Below the pieces are notes generated by a model. It did not search any database. It was not told the origin of the DNA and saw only the letters and a list, made by a program, of their open reading frames with translations. 64,000 bases of DNA. Origin: Tropicimonas marinistellae. GTDB taxonomy: Bacteria > Pseudomonadota > Alphaproteobacteria > Rhodobacterales > Rhodobacteraceae. A program made the translations under genes and the position numbers. This document shows positions 1 to 8,433 of the stretch, piece after piece. The DNA lies in contig NZ_LNCI01000006.1 in assembly GCF_001509585.1 (NCBI RefSeq), forward strand, positions 124,001 through 188,000, in the 5' to 3' direction. The first letter of the stretch is position 1; every line of letters begins with the position of its first letter.

Positions 1-3000
1 CCCGGTCGGGTCGTCGTAGGAGCCGAAGAGGATGCCGGAGTAGCTTCCGGTGCCGATGACCTCCACCAGATCGTTGTCGGGCCCGACAAAAATCTTGACC
101 CGGTTGTTCAGCTCGTTGACCGAGTTGACGGACGCTCCGCCAAGATCGATTGCGTCGCCGCTCTGGTAGTCGACGAACTTGACCGCGTCCGTTGTGCCAT
201 TTTCCAGCAGTGCTTCGGTCAGCTTGAGGATGTCCGCGCCGGCACCGCCAGTGAACCGGTCCAGCCCGCCCCCCTGAACGAGGAAGAAATCCTCGCCTGC
301 GCCGCCGAACACTTTGTCGTCGCCCGTGCCGTCCCGGAGGATGTCGTTGCCGGCGCCACCTTCGAGCCGGTCATCGCCCTCCTCGCCGTCCAGCAGGTCA
401 TCGTCGCCAAGACCCTTGAGCACGTCATTGTTTGCACGACCATAAAGCCCATCTCGCTGACCGTCCGCGCCGGTAAGCGTGTCCGCCGCCGGGGTGCCGA
501 TCTGCTCGACATAGTCGCTTGGCGGCTCGACCACCGTTTCGCCGATATAAGTCGTCTGGAGATATTCTTCGATCGCGTCGAATTCGCTCGTCGACAAGGC
601 TCGGTTGAAGACGAGTGCCGCAGCCACCTTCATCGGTGTCTCGCCGCCGTCCAGGTTCTGACCGATGACAAGTCGCTCCATGACGGTGTTGAAAGACGCT
701 GCGCCGGAGTCGATCTGCTCGCCGTTCACATAGTGCCGGTAGATTGACCCGTCGAACACCACGGCGTGCGAAACAAAGCCCCGCTCCTCGCCCGTCGCCG
801 GGTCGTCCACCCCATCCACATCTGTCGCGAGGTCGCTGTTCCAGCCGTGGATGTTGAAGTCGTTCTCGTTCCCGTCGAGCGTCAGACCGAATGCCTGGTT
901 GTCGCTATCGTTGCCGTAGACGAGGCCGGCGGCTTCGTCGTTAGTCACCGTTTCATAATCGACGACGAAGAACATGGTTCGCGGATCGTTGCCGAGTGCG
1001 AAACTGGTGAGAGAGTCGCTGCGCCCGATCGCATCTCCGACCCCGTCGAACACGATGGCCGGCTGCCCGGTTGGCGTCGCGTTCTCCACGAGTTGCGGGT
1101 CACCCTGTGCAGTCAGGTTATTGCCGTTCCCGGATTGGTCGAGCCATTCCGTAACGGTCGTGCCGTCCTCCCCAAGACCGATTTTGATGAAGGATTCCAC
1201 CTGCATGACAAGGCCATCCGTCACCGGCAACCCGCTCACCTCCCCGACGCGGATCGGAATACTGTCGGATAGGACATCAGGCGCCTCGCCGTCCGAGATC
1301 GTCAGAACCGCGTTGAACAGCCCCACATCGGTGTAGGTATGCTGAACGACGATCTCGCCATCGGCATTCGGGCTTCCCTCCAGCGCAACGGAACCATCGC
1401 CGAAATCCCACGAATAGGTCAGGCTCTGCGGCGGATCGTCGACATCCGGATCATCAACCGTCGCAGTAAAGGTGACAACCAGTGACGGCTCTCCGAATGC
1501 AATGTCGGGCACGGCCGACAATATTTCCGGAGCGTCGTTTGGATCTCCCACCGTGATGTTGAACGGCGTTGCGAAAACCGTGTTGTCGCCATCGCTCACG
1601 GACAGTTGCGCCGAGTAATCCCCGGCTGCAGCATAGGTGTGGTCAACGGAGATCTCCCCCGTTGACGGGTCGACGGACGCATTGGTGATCGGCGCCGTTC
1701 CATCGCCGAAGTTCAGCGAATAGGTGACATTCGACAGTGGCGTGTCGGCGTCAGTGATCGTCGCAGAAAAAGTCACGTCGAGCGGCGCAGACGGGCCGAA
1801 CCCGTCCGTTGGGTCGCCCTGGGCGTCTGTCACTTCGGCGGTGTCGATGGAGGGTGCGAAATCGCCCTGATAGACGATCCGCTGCACCTGACCGCCGGTT
1901 GCCGAGTAGTTGATGTAATAGAGCGCGCCGTCCGGCCCCTCGCCCAGGAAAACGATGAACGCCGCATCGGCAGAGATCTCGCTCGAAAACTCGTGCACCG
2001 CCTCGACTTCACGGCCGGTCTCGTCGAGTTCGAGGAACCGGATGTAGTTTTCCTCGTAGTTCCCGAAAAAGTAGACGCCATCGAACGCGTTCGGGAACAT
2101 GTCCCCACGGTAGACGAAACCACCGGTCAGGGAGCTATGCCCGATGTCATAGATCGGCGCGGAGAAGTAATCGCCGTTCGCCGGGTCGGCGAGATCCTGA
2201 TCCGGCTGCGGAAAATCATCCGGGTCGAAAACCGCGTTGCTGTTGTAAGATTTTACGCTGTCGACACCTTCCCAGAAATTCCAGCCATAGAAAGCGCCTG
2301 CCTGGTCGAGCGACGCAACGTGGACATCGTCGCGCGAGATGCCCCGGTTTCCGCCAACCTCGCCAATGTAGAGCAACTCGTTCTCTAGGTCCCAGTCAGC
2401 CCGGAACGCATTGCGCAAACCATAGGCCCAGATCGACGGATCGGGGGTCACGCCGGCACTCGGATACGGCCCGTCGATAACCCCGTCGACATAGGGGTTG
2501 GCGGGCCAGCCATCGGTGCCGTCGGGGATCGTGCCATCGCGGTTAACGCGGATGATCTTGCCGCTCGTGCTTTCCAGGTCGACCGAAACATCGTCGCTTC
2601 CGGCGCCCCCTTCCCCGTCGTTCGTCGTGTTAAACTTGTCCGACGTGGTCAGCCAGAGTTTCTCGTCCGGACCGAAATCAAGCCCGGCACCATAATGCGC
2701 GGGGCTCGAGATATCGTCGGTATCAATCCACACCAGTTCTTCGCTTCCGGTGTCTGCCCGACTGGTCAGCCCGCCGGCATTCTCCTGGTGCTCGAAGCGC
2801 CCAATGACCGCATGATTGGTGTCGGCAGAGCGCGAGTAAAAGAGGTAGATGTGATTATCGCCGGTTTCGCCGGTCGGATCGAAATCCGGCGGCACGGCGA
2901 TCTCCAGCAGACCGCGCTCCTGCCCCGAATTCACAACGGAACTGATATCGAGATAGGTCTCGAACTGCCCCGTCTCGGGGTCAGCGATGAGGACCTTGCC

Positions 3001-3117
3001 TTCCTTTTCCACGACCAGCATCCGACCGTCGGAAAGGAACTCCAGCGCGATTGGCGCGATCAGCCCTGTTGATATGACACTCTCTGTGTTGAACTCATCA
3101 AGCGAGAAATCAGCCAC
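1..3117 (-). CDS. Secreted RTX protein with glucose/sorbosone dehydrogenase-like, PKD and LamG-like domains (C-terminus outside window)
   Basis: The reading frame is open for 1,039 residues from a GTG at 3117 and runs off the left edge, so the C-terminus is missing. GGGGGG sits a few bases before the GTG. Reading in order: a beta-propeller region like PQQ-type glucose/sorbosone dehydrogenases (about residues 10-425, with LRNAFRADWD and GEVGGNRG); two PKD domains with NFGDG near 467 and WDFGDG near 569; a LamG/concanavalin-like region (about 635-850); and nonapeptide Ca-binding repeats (about 880-945, such as GGAGNDILR and GGAGEDFF). There is no N-terminal signal peptide, which fits C-terminal type I (RTX) export. 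The likely role is an extracellular sugar or polysaccharide-acting oxidoreductase, but substrate and cofactor are inferred from the fold only. No transporter gene is visible next to it. Confidence 0.85.
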   Translation of the reverse strand, partial: MADFSLDEFNTESVISTGLIAPIALEFLSDGRMLVVEKEGKVLIADPETGQFETYLDISSVVNSGQERGLLEIAVPPDFDPTGETGDNHIYLFYSRSADTNHAVIGRFEHQENAGGLTSRADTGSEELVWIDTDDISSPAHYGAGLDFGPDEKLWLTTSDKFNTTNDGEGGAGSDDVSVDLESTSGKIIRVNRDGTIPDGTDGWPANPYVDGVIDGPYPSAGVTPDPSIWAYGLRNAFRADWDLENELLYIGEVGGNRGISRDDVHVASLDQAGAFYGWNFWEGVDSVKSYNSNAVFDPDDFPQPDQDLADPANGDYFSAPIYDIGHSSLTGGFVYRGDMFPNAFDGVYFFGNYEENYIRFLELDETGREVEAVHEFSSEISADAAFIVFLGEGPDGALYYINYSATGGQVQRIVYQGDFAPSIDTAEVTDAQGDPTDGFGPSAPLDVTFSATITDADTPLSNVTYSLNFGDGTAPITNASVDPSTGEISVDHTYAAAGDYSAQLSVSDGDNTVFATPFNITVGDPNDAPEILSAVPDIAFGEPSLVVTFTATVDDPDVDDPPQSLTYSWDFGDGSVALEGSPNADGEIVVQHTYTDVGLFNAVLTISDGEAPDVLSDSIPIRVGEVSGLPVTDGLVMQVESFIKIGLGEDGTTVTEWLDQSGNGNNLTAQGDPQLVENATPTGQPAIVFDGVGDAIGRSDSLTSFALGNDPRTMFFVVDYETVTNDEAAGLVYGNDSDNQAFGLTLDGNENDFNIHGWNSDLATDVDGVDDPATGEERGFVSHAVVFDGSIYRHYVNGEQIDSGAASFNTVMERLVIGQNLDGGETPMKVAAALVFNRALSTSEFDAIEEYLQTTYIGETVVEPPSDYVEQIGTPAADTLTGADGQRDGLYGRANNDVLKGLGDDDLLDGEEGDDRLEGGAGNDILRDGTGDDKVFGGAGEDFFLVQGGGLDRFTGGAGADILKLTEALLENGTTDAVKFVDYQSGDAIDLGGASVNSVNELNNRVKIFVGPDNDLVEVIGTGSYSGILFGSYDDPTG

Positions 3118-3781
3118 TATTACCCCCCAAAAACACCTGCTGCCCGCAGGCTCCCCTCAGCCACCTCAAAACGTTTCTGTCAAATTGCAGCGAGGCTAAC
3201 GGCGAAGCCAGCCGAAACACAACCTTTTCCTTAAGAAACTGTCCATTTCCGGGGATGGGGCAATCGGGCTCGGGCCCCCTCTGGCGGGATGCACCCCGCG
3301 CCGGAACAAGGATGGCCGACGACCAGTCCGAGCCATGAACCGGCGGTCATTAAGCCATGGCCGTGCCGGTACGATCCGGAAGGCCATGGTGTTTTGGGCC
3401 GGAGTTTGGGACCGAAGCAGTAAGACCAATGACGAATGTCAGAACTGGCCGAAACGGCAACGGCGCACGGTGTCGGCAACGTCGCGTTGGGGCCGTTCGA
3501 GCACCAACTCTCGCCTCCGGGAGGCACGCATGAGCGTATAGCGGCCGAGCACCTGGATACATCGACCACGCGCTTGGTCGACACATGCCTTCTCGCAACC
3601 AATCCGACTGGAGCCAGACGTCATGCGCCCATCAATGCGTGAATTGCACTCGTTGGGGGCGGGTATCGGAGCCCGAACGCGTGCCGGTATGTTACGTTGA
3701 CCAACACCCTGGCCACTGATTGCGTTCTCGCGTGAGTAACTTGCCCGACAACTCCGCGGGCGCCGACCGCCATAGGAACGG
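3118..3781. other. Gene-free stretch of about 660 bp
   Basis: Several short frames are open on both strands, but none has a convincing ribosome binding site, domain or codon pattern, and they overlap one another. I see no RNA gene, insertion-sequence end or clear terminator. The right part could be degenerate coding sequence; this is a guess. Confidence 0.5.
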
Positions 3782-4429
3782 TCAGCCGATTTCGTCCCTT
3801 TCGCAGGTGAGGCCGGCGCCGTTTGGCGGCGTGAACATTGCCTCATTCCCCTTGGACCAGAACTCGACAGCCTGACCGAACCAGTCCGAAGATGCGTATT
3901 TCGCGCCGGATGCCGCAGGAACCTGAGGCAGGACAACTGCGTTTTCCCGCCACCGAAGTACAACCATCGGCTCCGCCGTCGTAACGAAGCTTACGCTGAG
4001 GGCTGCGCCCAATCCGTCGCAGACGTAAGGAAACGGTCCGTCCGACGCCCCAGCTTCGCTTCTTGCATTGGCGTACCCGGTTCGGATCGCGTCAATCCGG
4101 AATGCGTATTCCACCGCGATACATCGCTCCAAGCCAAGATCGGACTTCCAGCACTCGTCCCGGCCCTTGATCCAGCCGCGCTGTTCAGCCTTCAGCAAGC
4201 TGATCCGTGACTCGTCCATGTTGGGCCCGTTCAACGCGAGCGCGTAGAGCCGTGCAAGCTCAACGTCCATTTCCGATAGAGCCGAAGATTCACACACCGC
4301 GACCTCCGCGCCGTGTTCGGCCTTTCCGCAGTCGAATGCGGGTTGGGCATTGGCAAGCGGCGCTGAAATGGCGAGCAAGCCAAACAGGCAGATCCGGGGC
4401 AAGTCGGACAAAGCATCCTCCGATATCAT
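3782..4429 (-). CDS. Exported LprI-type plus MliC-type lysozyme inhibitor protein
   Basis: This is a 215-residue protein with an N-terminal signal peptide (hydrophobic core ICLFGLLAISAPLANA, cleavage before QPAFDC). The mature part begins with an LprI/DUF1311-like domain: Cys-rich, with CESSALSEMD, EQRGWIKGRDEC and ERCIAVEY. It ends with an MliC-like domain (about residues 130-213) starting YVCDG and containing the conserved SGAKY loop and a terminal LTCERD Cys. MliC proteins inhibit c-type lysozyme in the periplasm. The LprI part is also linked to lysozyme inhibition in some species. A GTG 18 codons upstream is possible, but the ATG chosen gives a normal signal peptide. It stands alone and is transcribed away from the ABM gene. 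Confidence 0.75.
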   Translation of the reverse strand: MISEDALSDLPRICLFGLLAISAPLANAQPAFDCGKAEHGAEVAVCESSALSEMDVELARLYALALNGPNMDESRISLLKAEQRGWIKGRDECWKSDLGLERCIAVEYAFRIDAIRTGYANARSEAGASDGPFPYVCDGLGAALSVSFVTTAEPMVVLRWRENAVVLPQVPAASGAKYASSDWFGQAVEFWSKGNEAMFTPPNGAGLTCERDEIG

Positions 4430-4566
4430 GCGAACTGAGCGAAGTATGTCGGATTCGCAACCGTTGGCCAATGTGCGGTTCACACGACTCTTTTCGTGCT
4501 ATGATACCCGCGGGGCGGAAACCGCATACTCGGGCGCGAGAAGGCCATGGCTTGAAAGGAGCGTCC

Positions 4567-4863
4567 ATGATCATGCGCATATTCCAGGTATCCACCCATC
4601 CCGGCAAAGAGGCCGAGTTCGCGGAGTTTTTCCACAAGACGGCAATCCCAATGATGCAGTCGACGCCCGGGCTTCTGCAGCTCCTACCGGGTACGCCTCA
4701 TGGTGACCATCCGACCGAGTTTTCGATGGTGATGGTCTGGGACAGCCTCGAATCTCTCAAAGCATTTGTCGGCGAAGACTATACCGAGGCCCATATCGAC
4801 CCGTCCGAACGGGATCTGGTTCGCTTCCGGAGAATTTCGCACTACGAGCTAGCGGACGCCTGA
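4567..4863 (+). CDS. Small ABM-fold (dimeric alpha/beta barrel) protein
   Basis: A 98-residue cytoplasmic protein resembling the antibiotic-biosynthesis-monooxygenase-like (ABM) family: an N-terminal beta strand (MRIFQVSTHPG), a helix (EAEFAEFFHKTAIPMM), the PGLLQLLPG turn, and a strand ending in VMVWDSLESLKAFVG. Such proteins form ferredoxin-like dimers, and many have no known substrate. The ATG at 4567 is preceded by AAAGGAG at good spacing; longer upstream extensions in frame are spurious. No operon partner is seen, and the porin gene starts about 160 bp downstream on the same strand. Confidence 0.65.
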   Translation: MIMRIFQVSTHPGKEAEFAEFFHKTAIPMMQSTPGLLQLLPGTPHGDHPTEFSMVMVWDSLESLKAFVGEDYTEAHIDPSERDLVRFRRISHYELADA

Positions 4864-5026
4864 TGACGGCTGTGTAGTAATCGCTCGTGGCTTTAACCGG
4901 GCGTCAGCGCCTAAACGCAGGGATCTTGCCCCGGTTTAGCAAAACCGTCGTCATTACGTGAACTAGTGGTATCGAACGCAGTAGGCGACCCACCGATGCA
5001 ATCGCAATTGACCGAGGATATCTGCC

Positions 5027-6160
5027 ATGCCCCACGTCGACTTCAACCGTACATCCGTTGTCGGAACAGTTTTCCTTCTGACCCTTGCAAGCCAAGGCGC
5101 ACAGGCCCAGACGTATTCCGATGACGCAGGTGGATCAGTGACTTTCTATGGCCAGGTCAGTCCAACCTACCAGTCCTTCGACGATGGCTCCGAGAGCTTC
5201 GGCAACCTCGCCGACAATTCGCATTCCAACACCCGCGTCGGGTTGAACATTGACCAGAGGCTGCAGGGCAACACCGCGTTACGGTTCAATTTCGAAACCG
5301 CGCTCGGCGCGCCCGGTTCGTCCAGTTTCAGCCAGGAAACCGACCCGATCTGGAACTGGGAGAAGACTGACCTGCGAAAGCTCGAACTGATCTGGTCGGC
5401 CGACTGGGGCACCGTGTGGGTGGGCCAGGGCAGTCAGGCTACCGATGGGACCGACTCCATGGACCTCTCCGGGACAACGATCGCGTCCAGCCGAGCGGTC
5501 GGAGATTCCGCCGGCGGATACTTCTTCCGCCAGACGGACGGCGACATATCAGGCGTGAAGATAGGCGATGCTTTTGCGCACTATGACGGTACCCGCCGAA
5601 TGCGCATTCGCTACGACTCACCCAAATTCGGCGGTCGCTCGGATGATACCGGGATCAACTTCGAAGCCTCGTATGGCTACGAAGCCCTGAAAGAAGACGA
5701 CGACAACACATACTACGACGTGGCCGCTTATTATGCGGAGGTCTTCGATTCCGTCGAAGTCGCCGCCGCGGCTGGTTATCTATGGATCGAAGGCGATGAC
5801 AGCACGACCGAGAACTGGAGCGCTTCGGTTTCCCTTCTTCACACCCCATCGGGTCTGAACGGTTCAATTGCCGGTGGCGGCAACCCAGATGGCGGGAGCT
5901 TCTTCTATGCCAAGGGCGGGTGGATTGCGGATCTCTTCAACGTTGGCGCGACGGCCTTCTCCATTGACTACGCCAACGGCACGGACAACGTCTCCGACGG
6001 CGCCGATGCAGAAATGTGGGGGATTCAAGCCGTCCAGAAATTCGACGACCAGAATCTCGAAGCCTATATCGCCTATGCCGACTACTCCTTCGCCGACAAG
6101 TCCGACGTAGAATACAAGGACGCGAACTCGGTTCTTGCCGGCGTTCGTTGGAAATTCTAG
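5027..6160 (+). CDS. Outer-membrane porin
   Basis: A 377-residue exported protein. It has a signal peptide (TVFLLTLASQGAQAQ, cleavage before TYSDD), then alternating amphipathic strands rich in Tyr, Asp, Gly and Trp. It ends in a strand closing with Phe (VLAGVRWKF), the typical C-terminal signature recognised by the BAM machinery. Internal segments such as RMRIRYDSPKFGG and VWVGQGSQATDG resemble the Gram-negative porin family of Rhodobacterales. It probably lets small solutes diffuse across the outer membrane; selectivity cannot be read from sequence. It is monocistronic, with a stable hairpin just downstream. Confidence 0.85.
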   Translation: MPHVDFNRTSVVGTVFLLTLASQGAQAQTYSDDAGGSVTFYGQVSPTYQSFDDGSESFGNLADNSHSNTRVGLNIDQRLQGNTALRFNFETALGAPGSSSFSQETDPIWNWEKTDLRKLELIWSADWGTVWVGQGSQATDGTDSMDLSGTTIASSRAVGDSAGGYFFRQTDGDISGVKIGDAFAHYDGTRRMRIRYDSPKFGGRSDDTGINFEASYGYEALKEDDDNTYYDVAAYYAEVFDSVEVAAAAGYLWIEGDDSTTENWSASVSLLHTPSGLNGSIAGGGNPDGGSFFYAKGGWIADLFNVGATAFSIDYANGTDNVSDGADAEMWGIQAVQKFDDQNLEAYIAYADYSFADKSDVEYKDANSVLAGVRWKF

Positions 6161-6189
6161 ACGACCGGCTTGCTTCGCGAACACGAAGA

Positions 6190-6214
6190 CCAGCGGACGG
6201 TAACGCTCCGCTGG
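6190..6214 (+). terminator. Hairpin downstream of the porin gene
   Basis: CCAGCGGA and TCCGCTGG form a perfect 8-bp stem with a 9-nt loop, 30 bp after the porin stop. There is no clear T-run after it, so it may act as a weak or bidirectional terminator between the convergent porin and DUF6456 genes, or as an mRNA-stabilising stem. Confidence 0.45.
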
Positions 6215-6246
6215 CCTGTTCGTATATCTAGCGATACTCGCGGATC

Positions 6247-7395
6247 TCATCCGATCATGCCGCGCCCCGGACCGTAGGTTTCTTCGTAGTGTCGCGCGAG
6301 CCTTGCCAGACCGATCCGCAGCACGATCTTCCCGGAACGCGCCGACCACCCCAGGCGACGTTCCGTCGCTTCGAGCCCCTCGAGAAAGCAGCAGCAGCGC
6401 AGAACCATGTCGCCGAGCCCTGGCCCGAGTTCATGCAGGGCACGGGCAACACGATCCCGCGCGCCCTCCGGGCCCGACACCGGATCACCTGAACCGAACC
6501 CTCCGCGGGCACCGCCCGTCAGGAAGCGTTCCCAGTTTTGTGCTACCCGAGGCCCCATCTGGGCCAGTTCGAAGTCCTCACGAAGCCGTTCGGCCGCGGC
6601 GACCATATCGGCCTCCAGGAACGGCTTGCCATCTTTGTCTCGGCGGCGCGACAAGTGGATGACGGGGCTTTCGGCCATATTGTACCGCACGCGGCGCGGG
6701 CGCGCTTCCTCATCGCCGGCGTCGTCGAGCACAACCCTGTGGCCCCAATCGCGGTGCTGGTCTCCGAATGGCGTCGGTGCCTCGGCGAAGCCGCCACCGG
6801 TGTCCTCACTGAGGAACCGTTTCAGCGCCGAGCGACCGGCCGAAGTGATCGAGTAGCTGGCAACGCGGCCCGACGACCGACATGCGATCCATTCCTTCAG
6901 AGCGAAGGCTTGCGCAACCTGGCGATCAACGACTGCCGTTCGAGTGGTTTTTCCATCCGGCATTTCCCGGAGGACGGCCGCCTTGTCCATGTCGGGAGCC
7001 ACGGCGAGCATGGCACCGCTTTCCGACAAGCGCCGCAGGATCCGGCGGGCCTCCCGAACGACTGTCGCCTCATCGCAGACAGGCGCACGGGCGTTGGAAG
7101 GAAGCGAGAAATGGGCAGTCATCGGGGCAGTCTCCTCAGGTCCAAGTCCGTTCACATAATCGGCCCTGAAATGAACTGCGCCCAAACTCGAGAGAACCTC
7201 ATCCACCAGCGGGTCGTCCCGCCGCTGTTCGAAACGCCTTATCCTGCGAAGGATCGTCGAAGCATGGCACCCCTCGGCGCGTGCGACCTCGCGGATCGAC
7301 ACCCCCTGCTCGGTATGCCTTAGGTAGTGCATCGCGGCCTGTGGAACCCATCCGGGCACATCGCCCGTGAGATCTTCTTGTTCTTGGCGCTTCAT
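6247..7395 (-). CDS. DUF6456 domain protein with N-terminal helix-turn-helix
   Basis: A 382-residue protein. About residues 20-60 form a helix-turn-helix of the type found in transposase-like or sigma-like regulators (GVSIREVARAEGCHASTILRR). The C-terminal third carries the conserved block of the alphaproteobacterial DUF6456 family (AERLREDFELAQMGPRVAQN followed by WERFLTGG). It is probably a DNA-binding regulator, but no target is known to me. The ATG at 7395 is chosen because AAGGGAG precedes it; a start 15 codons further upstream lacks this. It is divergent from the DUF6477 gene, with a 206-bp shared upstream region. Confidence 0.75.
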   Translation of the reverse strand: MKRQEQEDLTGDVPGWVPQAAMHYLRHTEQGVSIREVARAEGCHASTILRRIRRFEQRRDDPLVDEVLSSLGAVHFRADYVNGLGPEETAPMTAHFSLPSNARAPVCDEATVVREARRILRRLSESGAMLAVAPDMDKAAVLREMPDGKTTRTAVVDRQVAQAFALKEWIACRSSGRVASYSITSAGRSALKRFLSEDTGGGFAEAPTPFGDQHRDWGHRVVLDDAGDEEARPRRVRYNMAESPVIHLSRRRDKDGKPFLEADMVAAAERLREDFELAQMGPRVAQNWERFLTGGARGGFGSGDPVSGPEGARDRVARALHELGPGLGDMVLRCCCFLEGLEATERRLGWSARSGKIVLRIGLARLARHYEETYGPGRGMIG

Positions 7396-7601
7396 GCAGC
7401 TCCCTTGACGTCTCCTGCTAACCAGCGTTCGCGTGTCCAATCCCTAGGGCCTTATTCGTTACGCACAGGTTAATTTCAGAACCTGTGGAAAGATTTGTTT
7501 AAAATTCACAATCAATTCTAAGGAGCGCGCGCGCTGATATCCACAGAACGCAACACCGCCACACATGTGCCACGCTTCCGTCACATTCACGGAGACATGC
7601 C

Positions 7602-7895
7602 ATGACCGACTTCTGCCAGACTCTCGCATCCCTGCGTCGACCGCGCCTGTTGATCCGCGCCGCACGCCTTGGCGTGACTGGATACAACCGCAACCGGGAC
7701 CTGAAGCGGATTACGAATGGCGAGCCCCCGCGTGAGAACGCCAAAGTCCTTCGGCGGCTAATGGCCATTGAGGCCGACCTCGAGCAAAGCCGCCAGGACG
7801 GCGAAGTTACTTATTCACCGGCGCGACATGTCGACATCCTGATTGCACTCATAGCGGAAGCGCAACTCTGGTTGCGTGTCGCGGCACCCACCTGA
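7602..7895 (+). CDS. DUF6477 family protein
   Basis: A 97-residue basic protein matching the short DUF6477 family of Rhodobacterales: it opens with LASLRRPRLLIRAARLG, and the middle has RRLMAIEADLEQSR followed by ARHVDILIALIAEAQ. It is largely helical with no signal peptide or membrane segment. Function is unknown. CGGAGA lies about 10 nt before the ATG. It is divergent from the DUF6456 regulator, so the two may share regulation; this is inferred from position only. Confidence 0.75.
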   Translation: MTDFCQTLASLRRPRLLIRAARLGVTGYNRNRDLKRITNGEPPRENAKVLRRLMAIEADLEQSRQDGEVTYSPARHVDILIALIAEAQLWLRVAAPT

Positions 7896-8009
7896 TTCCG
7901 CGCGCGCGGTAATGCCCCCGGAGATCGCCACGTGGACACAACACCGGCGGCCTCCGGACACCCGGTGCGATTGCCGCGTTGGACAAACTCGCACCTGCGG
8001 CGACCTGCA

Positions 8010-8183
8010 TTACTCCAGTCGAATTGCTTCCTTCACGCGCTCGGCCAGTTCCGCCGTCACGTCCACGCCATGCACTTCCCGTGCATGTTTCTCGGCAGCG
8101 CGCAGGATTTCCTCATCACTCTGCCCACGCGTCTCAAATCGGCAGCCAGGCATCACATCCCTGCATTTCATGACACGCGTCAT
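8010..8183 (-). CDS. DUF1059 small protein
   Basis: A 57-residue protein of the DUF1059 family: it starts MTRVMKCRDVMPGC, followed by FETRGQSDEEILRAAEKHA and the HGVD motif. Two Cys (CRD and PGC) are conserved in the family. Function is unknown. The ATG at 8183 has GGAGAGA upstream; a start 20 codons further upstream would add a basic tail not typical of the family. Confidence 0.75.
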   Translation of the reverse strand: MTRVMKCRDVMPGCRFETRGQSDEEILRAAEKHAREVHGVDVTAELAERVKEAIRLE

Positions 8184-8433
8184 CGACGAATCTCTCCGTG
8201 GCTTCCGTTGAACCCGCACGATACCACGAAACCGACGCATCACTTAACCCTACGTCATCATCGCTCTGCGACGCTTGGTGCAACCTTGCGTCAACGCAGT
8301 TTTTGACGCCTCGACAAAGATGCCGAAGGTGAGGATTAACCGCTTCCTCCTCGCGATTTCCCTTCCCTCGCCACGTTCCCACCGCAAAACACCTGCAGGT
8401 TTGATCGCAACCATTTCAAACCAAGGGTTCGCC

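Noticed and set aside
3196-3963. Several frames of 70-170 residues in the gap after the RTX gene
   Set aside because: They overlap each other in different frames, are rich in Arg, Ser and Pro, and show no motif; no transposase or insertion-sequence ends could be recognised.
6538-7323. A 261-residue forward-strand frame opposite the DUF6456 gene
   Set aside because: The reverse-strand gene has a family match, a ribosome binding site and better codon use; the forward frame is its shadow.
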